In this document: in pieces, positions 14,402 to 21,157 of the stretch
Position numbering within the stretch: position 1 is the stretch's first letter
How the letters are laid out: each line of letters begins with the position of its first letter
Source: Thermoleophilia bacterium UBA6103
GTDB lineage: Bacteria; Actinomycetota; Thermoleophilia; UBA2241
Assembly: GCA_002423545.1 (NCBI GenBank)
Contig: DIWP01000044.1
Span: 139-21,295 of the forward strand
DNA length: 21,157 nt
Reading direction: 5' to 3'
The notes under the pieces: model-generated
The model's input: the letters and a program-made list of their open reading frames with translations, nothing else
Database searches by the model: none
What the model was told of the DNA's origin: nothing
Made by a program: the position numbers and the translations under genes

Positions 14402-16251
14402 GACGCACCTCCCTTCGCGCCGGCCTTCTTGCCGGGTGGCGCGGCGGCTTCATTGCCGGGTGGCGCGGCGGCCGGCTTGGTGCTTCGGCCGGCCGGCGTA
14501 GCAGTCTTCCCGGCGGCCGGCGTGCCGCCGGCCGCCTTGGCGCGCCGCTTCTTCGGCGCGTGGCCGCCGATCATCTCGTCGAGCGACTGGCCGCTGGGCA
14601 CCATCGGGAAGACGTTCTCCTCCTGGCGCACGCGGAAGTCGATGAGCGCCGGCCGGCCGCAGGCGATCGCCTCGCGCAGGGCGTCGGCGACCTCGTCCCT
14701 TTCGGTGACCTTCATGCCGACGGCGCCAAAGGCGTCGGCCAGCTTGGCGAAGTCCGGCTGGGCGGTGATGCAGGTGGCCGAGTAGCGCTTCTCCCAGAAC
14801 AGGTCCTGCCACTGGCGGACCATGCCAAGGTAGCCGTTGTTGAGCATCGCCACGACGATGGGGGCGTCGGCACAGATGGCAGTGGTCATCTCCTGCATGG
14901 TCATCTGGAAGCCGCCGTCGCCGGTGATGTCGACGACCGTCTTGTCTGGCCGCCCGATCTTGGCGCCGATGGCGCTCGGCAGGCCGAAGCCCATGGTCCC
15001 CAGCCCGCCGGAGCTGATGAACTGCCGCGGGAAGCGGTACTTGAAGTACTGCGTCGCCCACATCTGGTTCTGACCGACGTCGGTGCAGACGATGCAGTCG
15101 CCGCCGGTGACCTCGTCGATCTGCTCGATCACGTACTGCGGCGCCAGCTCCCCTTCCTGCATCTCCTCGTCGTAATGGAAGGGGAACTCCTCCTTGCGCT
15201 GCTCTGTGCGGGCCACCCAGTCGGCGGTGCGGCCGGGCTCGGGACCCAGCGCCTTGACCTCGTCGACGATCCGCGCCAGGACATGTTGGGCGTCGCCGAC
15301 GATGGGGATGAACGGCCGCACGTTCTTGCCTATCTCGGCCGGGTCGACATCGATGTGGATCACCTCGGCGTGCGGCGCGAAGGCGCTCAGCTTGCCGGTG
15401 ACGCGGTCGTCGAAGCGGGCGCCGACGGCGACCAGCAGGTCGCACTCGTGGATGGCGTAGTTGGAGGCCACCGAGCCGTGCATGCCGAGCATGCCCAGGA
15501 ACAGCTGGTGCGTGCCGGGGAAGCCACCGAGGCCCATGAGGGTGCACGTCACCGGCGCCTGGAGCATCTCGGCCAGCTCGAGCAACTCCGGCGAGGCGCC
15601 GGCGCTGATGACCCCGCCGCCGGCGTAGAGCACCGGCCGTTCGGCGTCGACGAGCGCCCGGGCGGCAGCCCGGATCTGTTTGGTATGGCCCTCGACGGTC
15701 GGCTTATAGCCGGGCAGGTCGAAGCCGGTGGGCTCCCGGTAGTTCATCTCGGCCAGCGAGATGTTGACCGGCAGGTCGATGAGGACCGGGCCCGGCCGGC
15801 CGGTGCCGGCGATGTGGAACGCCTCATGGATCACCTGCGGGATGTCGGCCGGGTCGGTGACCAGGTACGAGTGCTTCACGATCGGCAGCGTGATACCGGT
15901 GGTGTCGGCTTCCTGGAAGGCGTCGGTGCCGATGAGGTCGCCGCGCACCTGGCCGGTGAGGGCCACGATCGGCACCGAGTCCAGGTAGGCGTTGGCGATG
16001 CCGGTGACCAGGTTGGTGGCGCCGGGGCCGCTGGTGGCCATGCACACGCCGACCTTGCCGGTCGCCCGGGCGTAGCCGTCGGCGGCGTGCACGGCGCCCT
16101 GTTCGTGACGCACCAGGATGTGGCGCAGCTTCCTGGCGTCCATGAGGGCGTCGTAGAGCGGGATCATCACCCCGCCGGGGAAGCCGAAGGCCACATCGCA
16201 GCCTTCTGCCTCGAGGGAGGCGACGATCGCTTCTGAGCCTTTCATCTTCAT
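14398..16251 (-). CDS. ilvB: Acetolactate synthase large (catalytic) subunit with a low-complexity tail
   Basis: A 617-residue ThDP-, Mg2+- and FAD-dependent enzyme that condenses two pyruvates, or pyruvate with 2-oxobutyrate. Visible are the catalytic Glu in RHEQGAVHAADGYARATGK (about residues 50), SGPGATNLVTGIANAY, the FAD-domain VGARFDDRVTG, and the ThDP motif GDGGFQMTMQEM... ending AMLNNGYLGMVRQWQ. The core ends at about residue 560 (MIGGHAPKK); the last ~55 residues are an Ala/Pro/Gly/Lys-rich tail not present in most homologues. ATG 16251 is preceded by AAAGGAG at ten bases. It lies 164 bases after ilvD and overlaps ilvN. Confidence 0.97.
   Translation of the reverse strand: MKMKGSEAIVASLEAEGCDVAFGFPGGVMIPLYDALMDARKLRHILVRHEQGAVHAADGYARATGKVGVCMATSGPGATNLVTGIANAYLDSVPIVALTGQVRGDLIGTDAFQEADTTGITLPIVKHSYLVTDPADIPQVIHEAFHIAGTGRPGPVLIDLPVNISLAEMNYREPTGFDLPGYKPTVEGHTKQIRAAARALVDAERPVLYAGGGVISAGASPELLELAEMLQAPVTCTLMGLGGFPGTHQLFLGMLGMHGSVASNYAIHECDLLVAVGARFDDRVTGKLSAFAPHAEVIHIDVDPAEIGKNVRPFIPIVGDAQHVLARIVDEVKALGPEPGRTADWVARTEQRKEEFPFHYDEEMQEGELAPQYVIEQIDEVTGGDCIVCTDVGQNQMWATQYFKYRFPRQFISSGGLGTMGFGLPSAIGAKIGRPDKTVVDITGDGGFQMTMQEMTTAICADAPIVVAMLNNGYLGMVRQWQDLFWEKRYSATCITAQPDFAKLADAFGAVGMKVTERDEVADALREAIACGRPALIDFRVRQEENVFPMVPSGQSLDEMIGGHAPKKRRAKAAGGTPAAGKTATPAGRSTKPAAAPPGNEAAAPPGKKAGAKGGAS
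14429..14473 (-). repeat. Direct repeat inside the ilvB tail
   Basis: A 20-base unit (TTGCCGGGTGGCGCGGCGGC on the plus strand) occurs at 14429-14448 and 14454-14473, 25 bases apart. It encodes the repeated AAPPG(N/K) segments at the C-terminus of IlvB, so the tail seems to have grown by slippage. Confidence 0.75.
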
Positions 16252-16415
16252 GTCGACGCGGCTCCTTTCGCGCTGAGGGTCGAGGGACGGGAGGCCGGAG
16301 CGGGTCGGCGGCGCACACGGACCGGACCGCTGAAGGCCCGTCTCTTGCGCCGGCCGCTGAGCCGGCGGCGACTCCGCCGCCTGCCCGCCGGCCGCTGCTC
16401 GCCCGTGGTCTCCGG

Positions 16416-18077
16416 CTACTGAAGGACGGCGCCCTTGTCGGCGCCGCTCACCAGCCGGCGATAGCGGGCGAGATAGCCACCTACGCCATCGCGCGGCGTG
16501 AAGGGCGGCTTCTTCTGCCGCCGCCGCGCGAGTTCCTCCTCGCTCACCTCGAGCGTCAGGCTGCGTGCGGGGATGTCGATGCTGATGGTGTCGCCCTCTT
16601 CGATGAGACCGACCGGACCTCCTGCCGCAGCTTCTGGAGCGACGTGACCGATGGCGGCGCCGCGCGTGGCGCCGCTGAAGCGGCCGTCGGTGATCAGGGC
16701 GACCTTCTCGCTGAGCCCGCGGCCGACGATGGCCGACGTGGGCGTGAGCATCTCGGGCATGCCGGGCGCGCCCACGGGGCCGCAGTTGCGGATCACGATG
16801 ACCGAGCCGGCGCGGATGGCGCCGGCGCCGATGGCCTCCACGGCCAGGGCCTCGCTCTCGAAGACCTGCGCCGGCCCGCTGTGCCGCAGCATGCTCGGCG
16901 CCACGGCGCTCTCTTTCACCACGCCGCCGTCCGGCGCCAGGTTGCCGAAGAGCACGGCCAGGCCGCCGGTGGCGTGGTACGGCCGGTCGAGCGGCCGGAT
17001 GACCTCGTCGTCGAGGACCACGGCGCCGGCGACGGCCTCGGCCAGCGTCGGCGCCGCCACGCAGCGAGCGGCGCCGTCGAGGAGGCCGCCGTCGAGCAGG
17101 CGCTTGAGCAGCGCCTGGATGCCGCCGGCCGCGTAGAGGTCTTCCAGGTGGTGCGGCCCGGCCGGCGCCATGTTGCAGACGTGCGGCACACGGCCGGCGA
17201 TGTCGTTGATACGTTGCAGCGGGAAGTCGAGGCCGGCCTCGGTGGCGATGGCGGCCAGGTGCAGCACCGTGTTGGTGGAGCAGCCGAGGCTGGAGTCCAT
17301 GACCAGCGCGTTGCCGACGGCCGCTTCGGTGACGATCTGCCGGGCGCTGAGGCCGTCCGCAAGCACCCGCATGACGGCCTCGCCGCTGTCCTTGGCCAGC
17401 CGGATGCGCTCGCTGTACGGGGCCGGCACCGTGCCGTTGCCGGGCAGCGCCAGACCGAGCACCTCGGTGAGGCAGTTCATGGAGTTGGCGGTGAACATGC
17501 CCGAGCACGAGCCGCACGTTGGGCAGGCGGCGCACTCCACGGCCTTGAGGCCTTCGTCGTCGAGCGTGCCGGCCATGTGGCGGCCGACCGCTTCAAAGAC
17601 GCTGTTGAGGTCGACAGTCTGGCCGCCGAGCTTGCCGGCCAGCATCGGCCCGCCGCTGACGACCACCGTCGGGATGTCCAGGCGGACGGCGGCCATGAGC
17701 ATACCGGGCACGATCTTGTCGCAGCACGGCACCAGCACAAGGGCGTCGAAGGCGTGCGCGACGGCCATCGACTCGACGGTGTCGGCGACCAGCTCGCGGC
17801 TGGGCAGCGAATAGAGCATGCCCTCGTGGTTCATCGCCAGGCCGTCGCAGATGCCCATGACGCCGAACTCGAGCGGCACGCCGCCGCCAGCCCGCACGCC
17901 GGCCTTGACCGCATCGACCACCGAGCGCAGATGCATGTGGCCGGGAACGACCTCGCTGAAGGCGTTGGCCACGCCGACGAAGGGGCGCTCCATCTCGGCG
18001 TCGGTGATCGCCAGCGCCCTGAGCAGCGATCGGTGGGGGGCGCGCGTGGCGCCGTGCTTGAGCTGGTCGCTTCTCAT
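16416..18077 (-). CDS. ilvD: Dihydroxy-acid dehydratase
   Basis: A 553-residue Fe-S dehydratase that makes the 2-oxo acids for valine and isoleucine. Cluster and Mg2+ ligands appear in LVPCCDKIVPGML (C118-K121) and CAACPTCGSCSGMFTANSMN (C185, C188, C191); SLPSRELVADT, MDSSLGCSTNTVLHL, SGPAQVFESE and LITDGRFSGATRG are other family blocks. The segment VANAFSEVVPGHMHL lacks the cysteine that marks the stable [2Fe-2S] type and resembles the E. coli [4Fe-4S] type. ATG 18077 gives the normal N-terminus (MRSDQLKHGATRAPHRSLLR). An in-frame ATG at 18170 would add 31 residues without homology. The order ilvD-ilvB-ilvN suggests one operon. Confidence 0.96.
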   Translation of the reverse strand: MRSDQLKHGATRAPHRSLLRALAITDAEMERPFVGVANAFSEVVPGHMHLRSVVDAVKAGVRAGGGVPLEFGVMGICDGLAMNHEGMLYSLPSRELVADTVESMAVAHAFDALVLVPCCDKIVPGMLMAAVRLDIPTVVVSGGPMLAGKLGGQTVDLNSVFEAVGRHMAGTLDDEGLKAVECAACPTCGSCSGMFTANSMNCLTEVLGLALPGNGTVPAPYSERIRLAKDSGEAVMRVLADGLSARQIVTEAAVGNALVMDSSLGCSTNTVLHLAAIATEAGLDFPLQRINDIAGRVPHVCNMAPAGPHHLEDLYAAGGIQALLKRLLDGGLLDGAARCVAAPTLAEAVAGAVVLDDEVIRPLDRPYHATGGLAVLFGNLAPDGGVVKESAVAPSMLRHSGPAQVFESEALAVEAIGAGAIRAGSVIVIRNCGPVGAPGMPEMLTPTSAIVGRGLSEKVALITDGRFSGATRGAAIGHVAPEAAAGGPVGLIEEGDTISIDIPARSLTLEVSEEELARRRQKKPPFTPRDGVGGYLARYRRLVSGADKGAVLQ

Positions 18078-18328
18078 ACGGTCGTCTTTCCCATCGTTCC
18101 CGGTTCGTCTGGTTGTCGGTTCGTCGAGACCCGTCCGATGCAGCCGGTCGAGGTCGATGCAGACATCCATGATAGCGGACCGGGGACGCCGGGAGAATCG
18201 CGGAGCGCCACTCGGCGCGCCGGTCGGGTGTGCGAACGGCTCGCAGATACGTCGGGGCTCCCGCACGCAGGTGCGCTGCGGCTCCCGTGCGGGTCGGGCG
18301 TGGACGGCGCTCGCATGTGGATTTCTAC

Positions 18329-18344
18329 ATACCCTGGTGGGTAT
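18329..18344. promoter_or_regulatory. CsoR/CstR-type operator palindrome
   Basis: ATACCC-TGGT-GGGTAT is a perfect 6-4-6 inverted repeat overlapping the -10 box. A-T-A-C-C-C...G-G-G-T-A-T is the operator pattern of CsoR-family repressors (copper-sensing CsoR and persulfide-sensing CstR). A regulator gene is not in the window. Binding here would block RNA polymerase and repress the DUF302 gene until copper or persulfide is sensed (inference). Confidence 0.65.
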
Positions 18345-18347
18345 AAT
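18342..18347 (+). promoter_or_regulatory. -10 box (TATAAT) of the DUF302 gene
   Basis: A consensus TATAAT in GC-rich DNA, 88 bases before the GTG start. The -35 is poor (TGGATT at 18318-18323, 18-base spacing), as expected for a regulated promoter. The box overlaps the palindrome at 18329-18344. Confidence 0.65.
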
Positions 18348-18435
18348 GGTCGCACGCCGTCCGCCCCACCGCGATGTGTGTCGCGGGCCGGCGACACCGC
18401 GCGTCAAGTCTTACCGCGCAGCAGAGGAGGGTTCC

Positions 18436-18828
18436 GTGGGTCCATCAGGCTACGGGTTCGGCAAGACCGTGCAGCGTCCGTTCGTCGACGTCCTGGCGGA
18501 CGTCAGGGCGGCGCTCTGTGAGCAGGGCTTCGGCGTCATCACCGAGGTCGACGTACAGCAGATCATGAAAGAGAAGCTTCAGCGGGACAGGCGGCCGTAC
18601 GTCATCCTCGGCGCCTGCAACCCGCGGTTCGCCGCCGAGGTGCTGGAGAGCGAGCCCGAGCTGGGCCTCTTCCTGCCCTGCAACGTCCTGGTCTTCGAGG
18701 CAGAGAGCGGCACGCGGGTGAGCGCCGTCGACCCGTCGGCGATGCTGCAGATGGCCGGCGACACCGGACTGGCGGGCGTCGCCGATCAGGTGCGCGAGCA
18801 CCTGGCGGCGGCGATCGAGGCCGTCTGA
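18436..18828 (+). CDS. DUF302-domain protein
   Basis: A 130-residue soluble single-domain DUF302 protein. Family features are YGFGKTVQRPFVDVLADVRA, GFGVITEVDVQQIMKEKL, RRPYVILGACNPRFAAEVLE, LGLFLPCNVLVFE and VSAVDPSAMLQM. The two cysteines, in GACNP and LPCNV, are conserved in this branch and face each other in the fold, so a metal- or sulfur-related role is plausible. GTG 18436 follows GAGGAGGG. The CsoR/CstR-type operator in its promoter and thioredoxin downstream point to copper or reactive-sulfur stress. The biochemical function of the family is not settled. Confidence 0.9.
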   Translation: MGPSGYGFGKTVQRPFVDVLADVRAALCEQGFGVITEVDVQQIMKEKLQRDRRPYVILGACNPRFAAEVLESEPELGLFLPCNVLVFEAESGTRVSAVDPSAMLQMAGDTGLAGVADQVREHLAAAIEAV

Positions 18829-19233
18829 GTGGGCGGCGAGGTCACCGGCCGGCAGCACGAGCCGCCGGGAAGCAGCATGCGAGCGATCACACCGACCTGC
18901 GTGAGAGCCGCGGTCCCGGCGAAGCAGACTCCCACGCGGGTGGCACGCGAGGCGTCGCTCTCCCGGGCGCGGGAGACACGCGCCACGAAGTCGGCCGGCA
19001 CCGCGCGCCACGGCCGCGTCGACCGCAGCGGCGCCGGACGCGACAACACGCTGTCGGCCGGACGCGACAACACGCTGCCGATGCGTCAGGATTGCGCCCG
19101 GTACAGAAACGGGTAGGAACAGGCCGATGTGCCGCGGGTGCGCTGCTCCCCGGCACACGGTGACAGAGGGACAACGTGGGGTTGACCACCCCGGCTTGCG
19201 AGGGCCGCGCGGCGATCCCGAAAGGAGACGACT
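18829..19233 (+). other. Gene-free gap before trxA
   Basis: No frame in these 405 bases looks coding on either strand. A 21-base unit (GCCGGACGCGACAACACGCTG; two copies, 19033-19053 and 19057-19077, period 24) is the clearest structure. The trxA promoter should lie to its right: TTGCGC at 19091 and TAGGAA at 19113 are a weak pair 16 bases apart. GGAAC at 19115 might also be read as part of a SigR-like promoter, as expected for a disulfide-stress gene, but the match is poor. Confidence 0.45.
19033..19077 (+). repeat. Two-copy direct repeat upstream of trxA
   Basis: A 21-base unit containing GACGCGACAACACGCTG occurs twice with a 24-base period, followed by GCCGATG. It could be paired regulator sites or simple slippage. 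Confidence 0.7.
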
Positions 19234-19551
19234 GTGAGCGAAGTGAAGACCTTTACCGATGCCACGTTCGACACCGAGGTCGCCGGTGACAAGCCGGTCA
19301 TCGTGGACTTCTGGGCGCCGTGGTGCGGCCCCTGCCGTATGGTCGGCCCGGTGCTCGAGCAGATCGCCGACGAGCACGGCGACAAGATCGCTGTCGGCAA
19401 GCTCAACGTCGACGAGAATCCCGGCACAGCCAGCAAGTTCGGGGTCATGAGCATACCCACCATCATGCTCTTCAAGGACGGTGAGGTCGCCAAGAAGGTC
19501 GTCGGTGCGCGGCCCAAGGCCGACCTCGAGAAGGAGTTCGAGCTGGCCTGA
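19234..19551 (+). CDS. trxA: Thioredoxin
   Basis: A 105-residue cytosolic thioredoxin that reduces protein disulfides with electrons from thioredoxin reductase. The active site is FWAPWCGPCRM (Cys31 and Cys34), after the buried Asp in VIVDFW. The cis-proline loop is FGVMSIPTIMLFKDGE. KLNVDENPGTASKFGV and the final helix are typical; length is normal. GTG 19234 follows AAAGGAG by six bases. The last 11 codons and stop are tandemly duplicated just downstream. It is convergent with the P-II gene, with a strong hairpin between them. Confidence 0.97.
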   Translation: MSEVKTFTDATFDTEVAGDKPVIVDFWAPWCGPCRMVGPVLEQIADEHGDKIAVGKLNVDENPGTASKFGVMSIPTIMLFKDGEVAKKVVGARPKADLEKEFELA

Positions 19552-19600
19552 CGCCGGCCGCCGACCTCGAGAAAGGGGTCGAGCCGACCTGACGCCGGCC
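19519..19600 (+). repeat. 41-base tandem duplication of the trxA 3' end
   Basis: Copy one, 19519-19559, holds the last codons of trxA, its TGA and GCCGGCC. Copy two, 19560-19600, follows immediately with five mismatches in 41 bases. Both begin GCCGACCTCGAGAA and end CCTGACGCCGGCC. The second copy is not translated. Confidence 0.88.
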
Positions 19601-19630
19601 TCCGCGCCGGCGACACGACGCCGAATGCAC

Positions 19631-19666
19631 GAGGGGCGGCGGACCCCGCCGGGTCCGCCGCCCCTC
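19631..19666. terminator. Strong two-way terminator between trxA and the P-II gene
   Basis: A perfect 16-base stem (GAGGGGCGGCGGACCC with GGGTCCGCCGCCCCTC) closes a 4-base loop CGCC. It lies between the convergent trxA and P-II genes, 80 and 27 bases from their stops, and would serve both strands. There is no long T-run. Confidence 0.88.
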
Positions 19667-19692
19667 TTCGTCCCAGCCCCTCGGAGTCGCTG

Positions 19693-20034
19693 CTACTTGA
19701 TGGCGTCCTGGCCGCGCTCGCCGGTGCGCGTGCGGATGGCGTCCTCGACCGGCATGATGAAGATCTTGCCCTCGCCGAGCTGCCCGCTCGTGAGCGAGGC
19801 GCGGATCTTCTCGACGATCGCTTCCACGTCGGCCGCTTCGACGACCATCTCGACCTTCATCTTGGGATGGAAGCGGAACTGACCCGGCTTGACCTCTTCG
19901 CCGCGGATGAAGCCGCGCTCGACGCCGAAGCCCTTGACCTCGGCCACGGTCATGCCGCGCACGCCCTCCACGCAGAGCGCCTCGGCGACCGCATCGAGGT
20001 TGTACGGCTGGATGTAGCACTCGATCTTCTTCAT
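19693..20034 (-). CDS. P-II family nitrogen regulatory protein with an atypical T-loop
   Basis: A 113-residue P-II trimer subunit that senses ATP/ADP and 2-oxoglutarate. MKKIECYIQPYNLDAVAEAL, GVRGMTVAEVKGFG, the B-loop-like SLTSGQLGEGKIFIMP and the C-terminal AIRTRTGERGQDAI are all in place. The T-loop, residues about 37-54, is GVERGFIRGEEVKPGQFRF: it lacks Tyr51, the uridylylation/adenylylation site of GlnB/GlnK, and matches neither standard loop. Length is normal. ATG 20034 follows AGGGGAG. It is 123 bases downstream of gdhA on the same strand, so it may act on or respond with glutamate dehydrogenase rather than AmtB; no amtB is seen here. GlnB or GlnK naming is therefore avoided. Confidence 0.93.
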   Translation of the reverse strand: MKKIECYIQPYNLDAVAEALCVEGVRGMTVAEVKGFGVERGFIRGEEVKPGQFRFHPKMKVEMVVEAADVEAIVEKIRASLTSGQLGEGKIFIMPVEDAIRTRTGERGQDAIK

Positions 20035-20157
20035 CGGGGTCTCCCCTCTCATCGTTTCGCTCATGCGCGACAGCCGTCTCAGACGGTCAACCTACCCTGA
20101 CCGCAGGGATGGCTACCGCAGGCACCGTCGGGTCCGCGGCAGGCGGGCGCCGCTCTC

Positions 20158-21157
20158 TCAGACCACGCCCTGGGCCATCATGGCCTTGGCGACCTTCAGG
20201 AAGCCGGCGATGTTGGCGCCGTTGACGTAGTTGCCCGGCGTGCCGAACGCCTCGGCCGCTTCGACGCACTGCCTGTGGATGGCCTTCATGATGCCGTGCA
20301 GCCGGGCGTCGACCTCCTCGCGGTCCCAGGAGAGGCGCAGCGTGTTCTGTGACTGCTCGAGGCCGGAGGTGGCCACGCCGCCGGCGTTGGCCGCCTTGCC
20401 GGGACCGTAGAGGATGGCTTCCTTGACGAACAGCTCGACGCCCTGGGGGACGGTCGGCATGTTGGCGCCCTCGCTGACCACGAAGACGCCGTTGGCAAGC
20501 AGGTTGGAGGCGTCCTTGAAGTTGATCTCGTTCTGCGTGGCGCAGGGGAAGGCGCAGTCGGCCGGCACGTCCCAGAGCGGGTTGTGGTCGAGGTTGGGGT
20601 CGACCGGGGTGTAGACGGCGCTGCCGAACTTCTCGGCATACTCCTTGATGCGGCCGCGCTTGACGTTCTTGAGCTCGAGGATGAAGGCCAGCTTGTCGCG
20701 GTCGATGCCGGCCTCGTCGAGGATCCAGCCGTTGGAGTCGGAGCAGGTGACCGGCAGGCCGCCGAGGTCGAGGATCTTCTCCATGGCGTACTGGCTGACG
20801 TTGCCCGAGCCGCTGACCAGGCAGCGCCGGCCCTGCAGGGTCAGCTCGCGGGTGGCGAGCATCTCGGCGGCGAAGTAGACGGCGCCGTAGCCGGTCGCCT
20901 CGGGCCGGATCAGCGAGCCGCCGAACTCGATGCCCTTGCCGGTCAGCACGCCGACGAACTCGTTGCGGATCTTCTTGTACTGCCCGAACATGAAGCCGAT
21001 CTCGCGGCCGCCGACGCCGATGTCGCCGGCCGGGATGTCGGTGCGATCGCCGATATGGCGGGCCAGCTCGGTCATGAGGCTCTGGCAGAAGCGCATCACC
21101 TCGAGGTCGCTCTTGCCCTTGGGGTCGAAGTTCGAGCCGCCCTTGCCGCCGCCCATG
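20158..21157 (-). CDS. gdhA: NADP-type glutamate dehydrogenase, C-terminal part (runs off the right edge)
   Basis: Interconverts 2-oxoglutarate plus ammonia and glutamate. The part in view covers about 332 residues: MGGGKGGSNFDPKGKSD after the catalytic region, DIPAGDIGVGGREIGFMFGQ, GVLTGKGIEFGGSLIRPEAT with GYGAVYF, the dinucleotide loop SGSGNVSQYA, CATQNEINFKDA, SEGANMPT and NAGGVATSGLEQSQNTLRLS, all classic of hexameric GdhA. The first ~110 residues lie beyond the edge. It ends with TGA at 20158. The P-II gene follows on the same strand, suggesting joint nitrogen control. Confidence 0.97.
   Translation of the reverse strand, partial: MGGGKGGSNFDPKGKSDLEVMRFCQSLMTELARHIGDRTDIPAGDIGVGGREIGFMFGQYKKIRNEFVGVLTGKGIEFGGSLIRPEATGYGAVYFAAEMLATRELTLQGRRCLVSGSGNVSQYAMEKILDLGGLPVTCSDSNGWILDEAGIDRDKLAFILELKNVKRGRIKEYAEKFGSAVYTPVDPNLDHNPLWDVPADCAFPCATQNEINFKDASNLLANGVFVVSEGANMPTVPQGVELFVKEAILYGPGKAANAGGVATSGLEQSQNTLRLSWDREEVDARLHGIMKAIHRQCVEAAEAFGTPGNYVNGANIAGFLKVAKAMMAQGVV

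Larger units (their letters stand above)
18078..18435. promoter_or_regulatory. Divergent control region between ilvD and the DUF302 gene
   Basis: This 358-base gap has no credible gene. Near its right end is the CsoR/CstR-type palindrome and a TATAAT box for the DUF302 gene. On the minus strand TATCAT (18169-18174) could be a -10 for ilvD with a weak -35 (TTCTCC) 17 bases before. No leader peptide rich in Leu, Ile or Val codons, and no T-box, was seen. Confidence 0.5.

Noticed and set aside
16252..16415. Attenuator with leader peptide between ilvD and ilvB
   Set aside because: GC-rich inverted repeats are present, but no short frame with runs of Leu, Ile or Val codons was found.
16416..18170. 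IlvD starting at ATG 18170
   Set aside because: It adds 31 residues without homology, and the usual N-terminus begins at 18077.
12980..18521. Several long plus-strand frames opposite the MBL, ilvN, ilvB and ilvD genes
   Set aside because: They are antisense shadows with no motifs; the minus-strand genes are certain.
18786..19073. Short minus-strand frame between the DUF302 and trxA genes
   Set aside because: It overlaps the DUF302 end, has no ribosome site and only low-complexity Arg/Ala/Ser sequence.

Overview
The window reads as a high-GC bacterial chromosome segment, most likely from an actinomycete-type organism (Actinomycetota; possibly a deep lineage, not proven). The reasons are strong GC bias, frequent GTG starts, compact operons with 4-nt start/stop overlaps, and housekeeping genes of actinobacterial flavour. 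Almost all genes lie on the minus strand. Two housekeeping blocks flank a large accessory region.

Right flank (13.9-21.2 kb): ilvD, ilvB and ilvN (branched-chain amino acid synthesis) run leftward. Divergent from ilvD is a DUF302 gene behind a promoter carrying a perfect CsoR/CstR-type palindrome. It is followed by thioredoxin trxA, a strong two-way terminator, an unusual P-II protein, and the C-terminal part of glutamate dehydrogenase gdhA. Left flank (1-5.3 kb): the N-terminal part of ilvC, a GNAT acetyltransferase preceded by the stub of an alpha/beta hydrolase, a PLP-dependent transsulfuration enzyme, a bacteriohemerythrin coupled to an unrecognised protein, and a DUF1295 membrane protein. 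ilvC would normally follow ilvN directly, but here the two are about 13 kb apart.

The centre (6.7-10.8 kb) is the key discovery: a chromosomal integron. An integron-type tyrosine recombinase gene (intI) carrying one frameshift is followed by four gene cassettes, each closed by an attC site (three near-identical 63-bp sites and one of 90 bp). The 7-bp core at the start of each cassette is the exact reverse complement of the core that opens its own attC, as expected if each was once a circle. The cassettes carry a HAD hydrolase, a MazEF-like toxin-antitoxin pair with its own promoter, a HicAB toxin-antitoxin pair, and a small lipoprotein. The array ends at a degenerate attC abutting a truncated S66 (LD-carboxypeptidase/MccF) gene. 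The integrase reads in the same direction as the cassettes and the array sits at its 3' end, the inverted layout rather than the classical divergent one.

Between the integron and ilvN lie a repeat-rich intI upstream region, a secreted AttH/CrtC-like lipocalin-fold protein and an MBL-fold hydrolase. Between the integron and the left flank is a class I methyltransferase on the plus strand.
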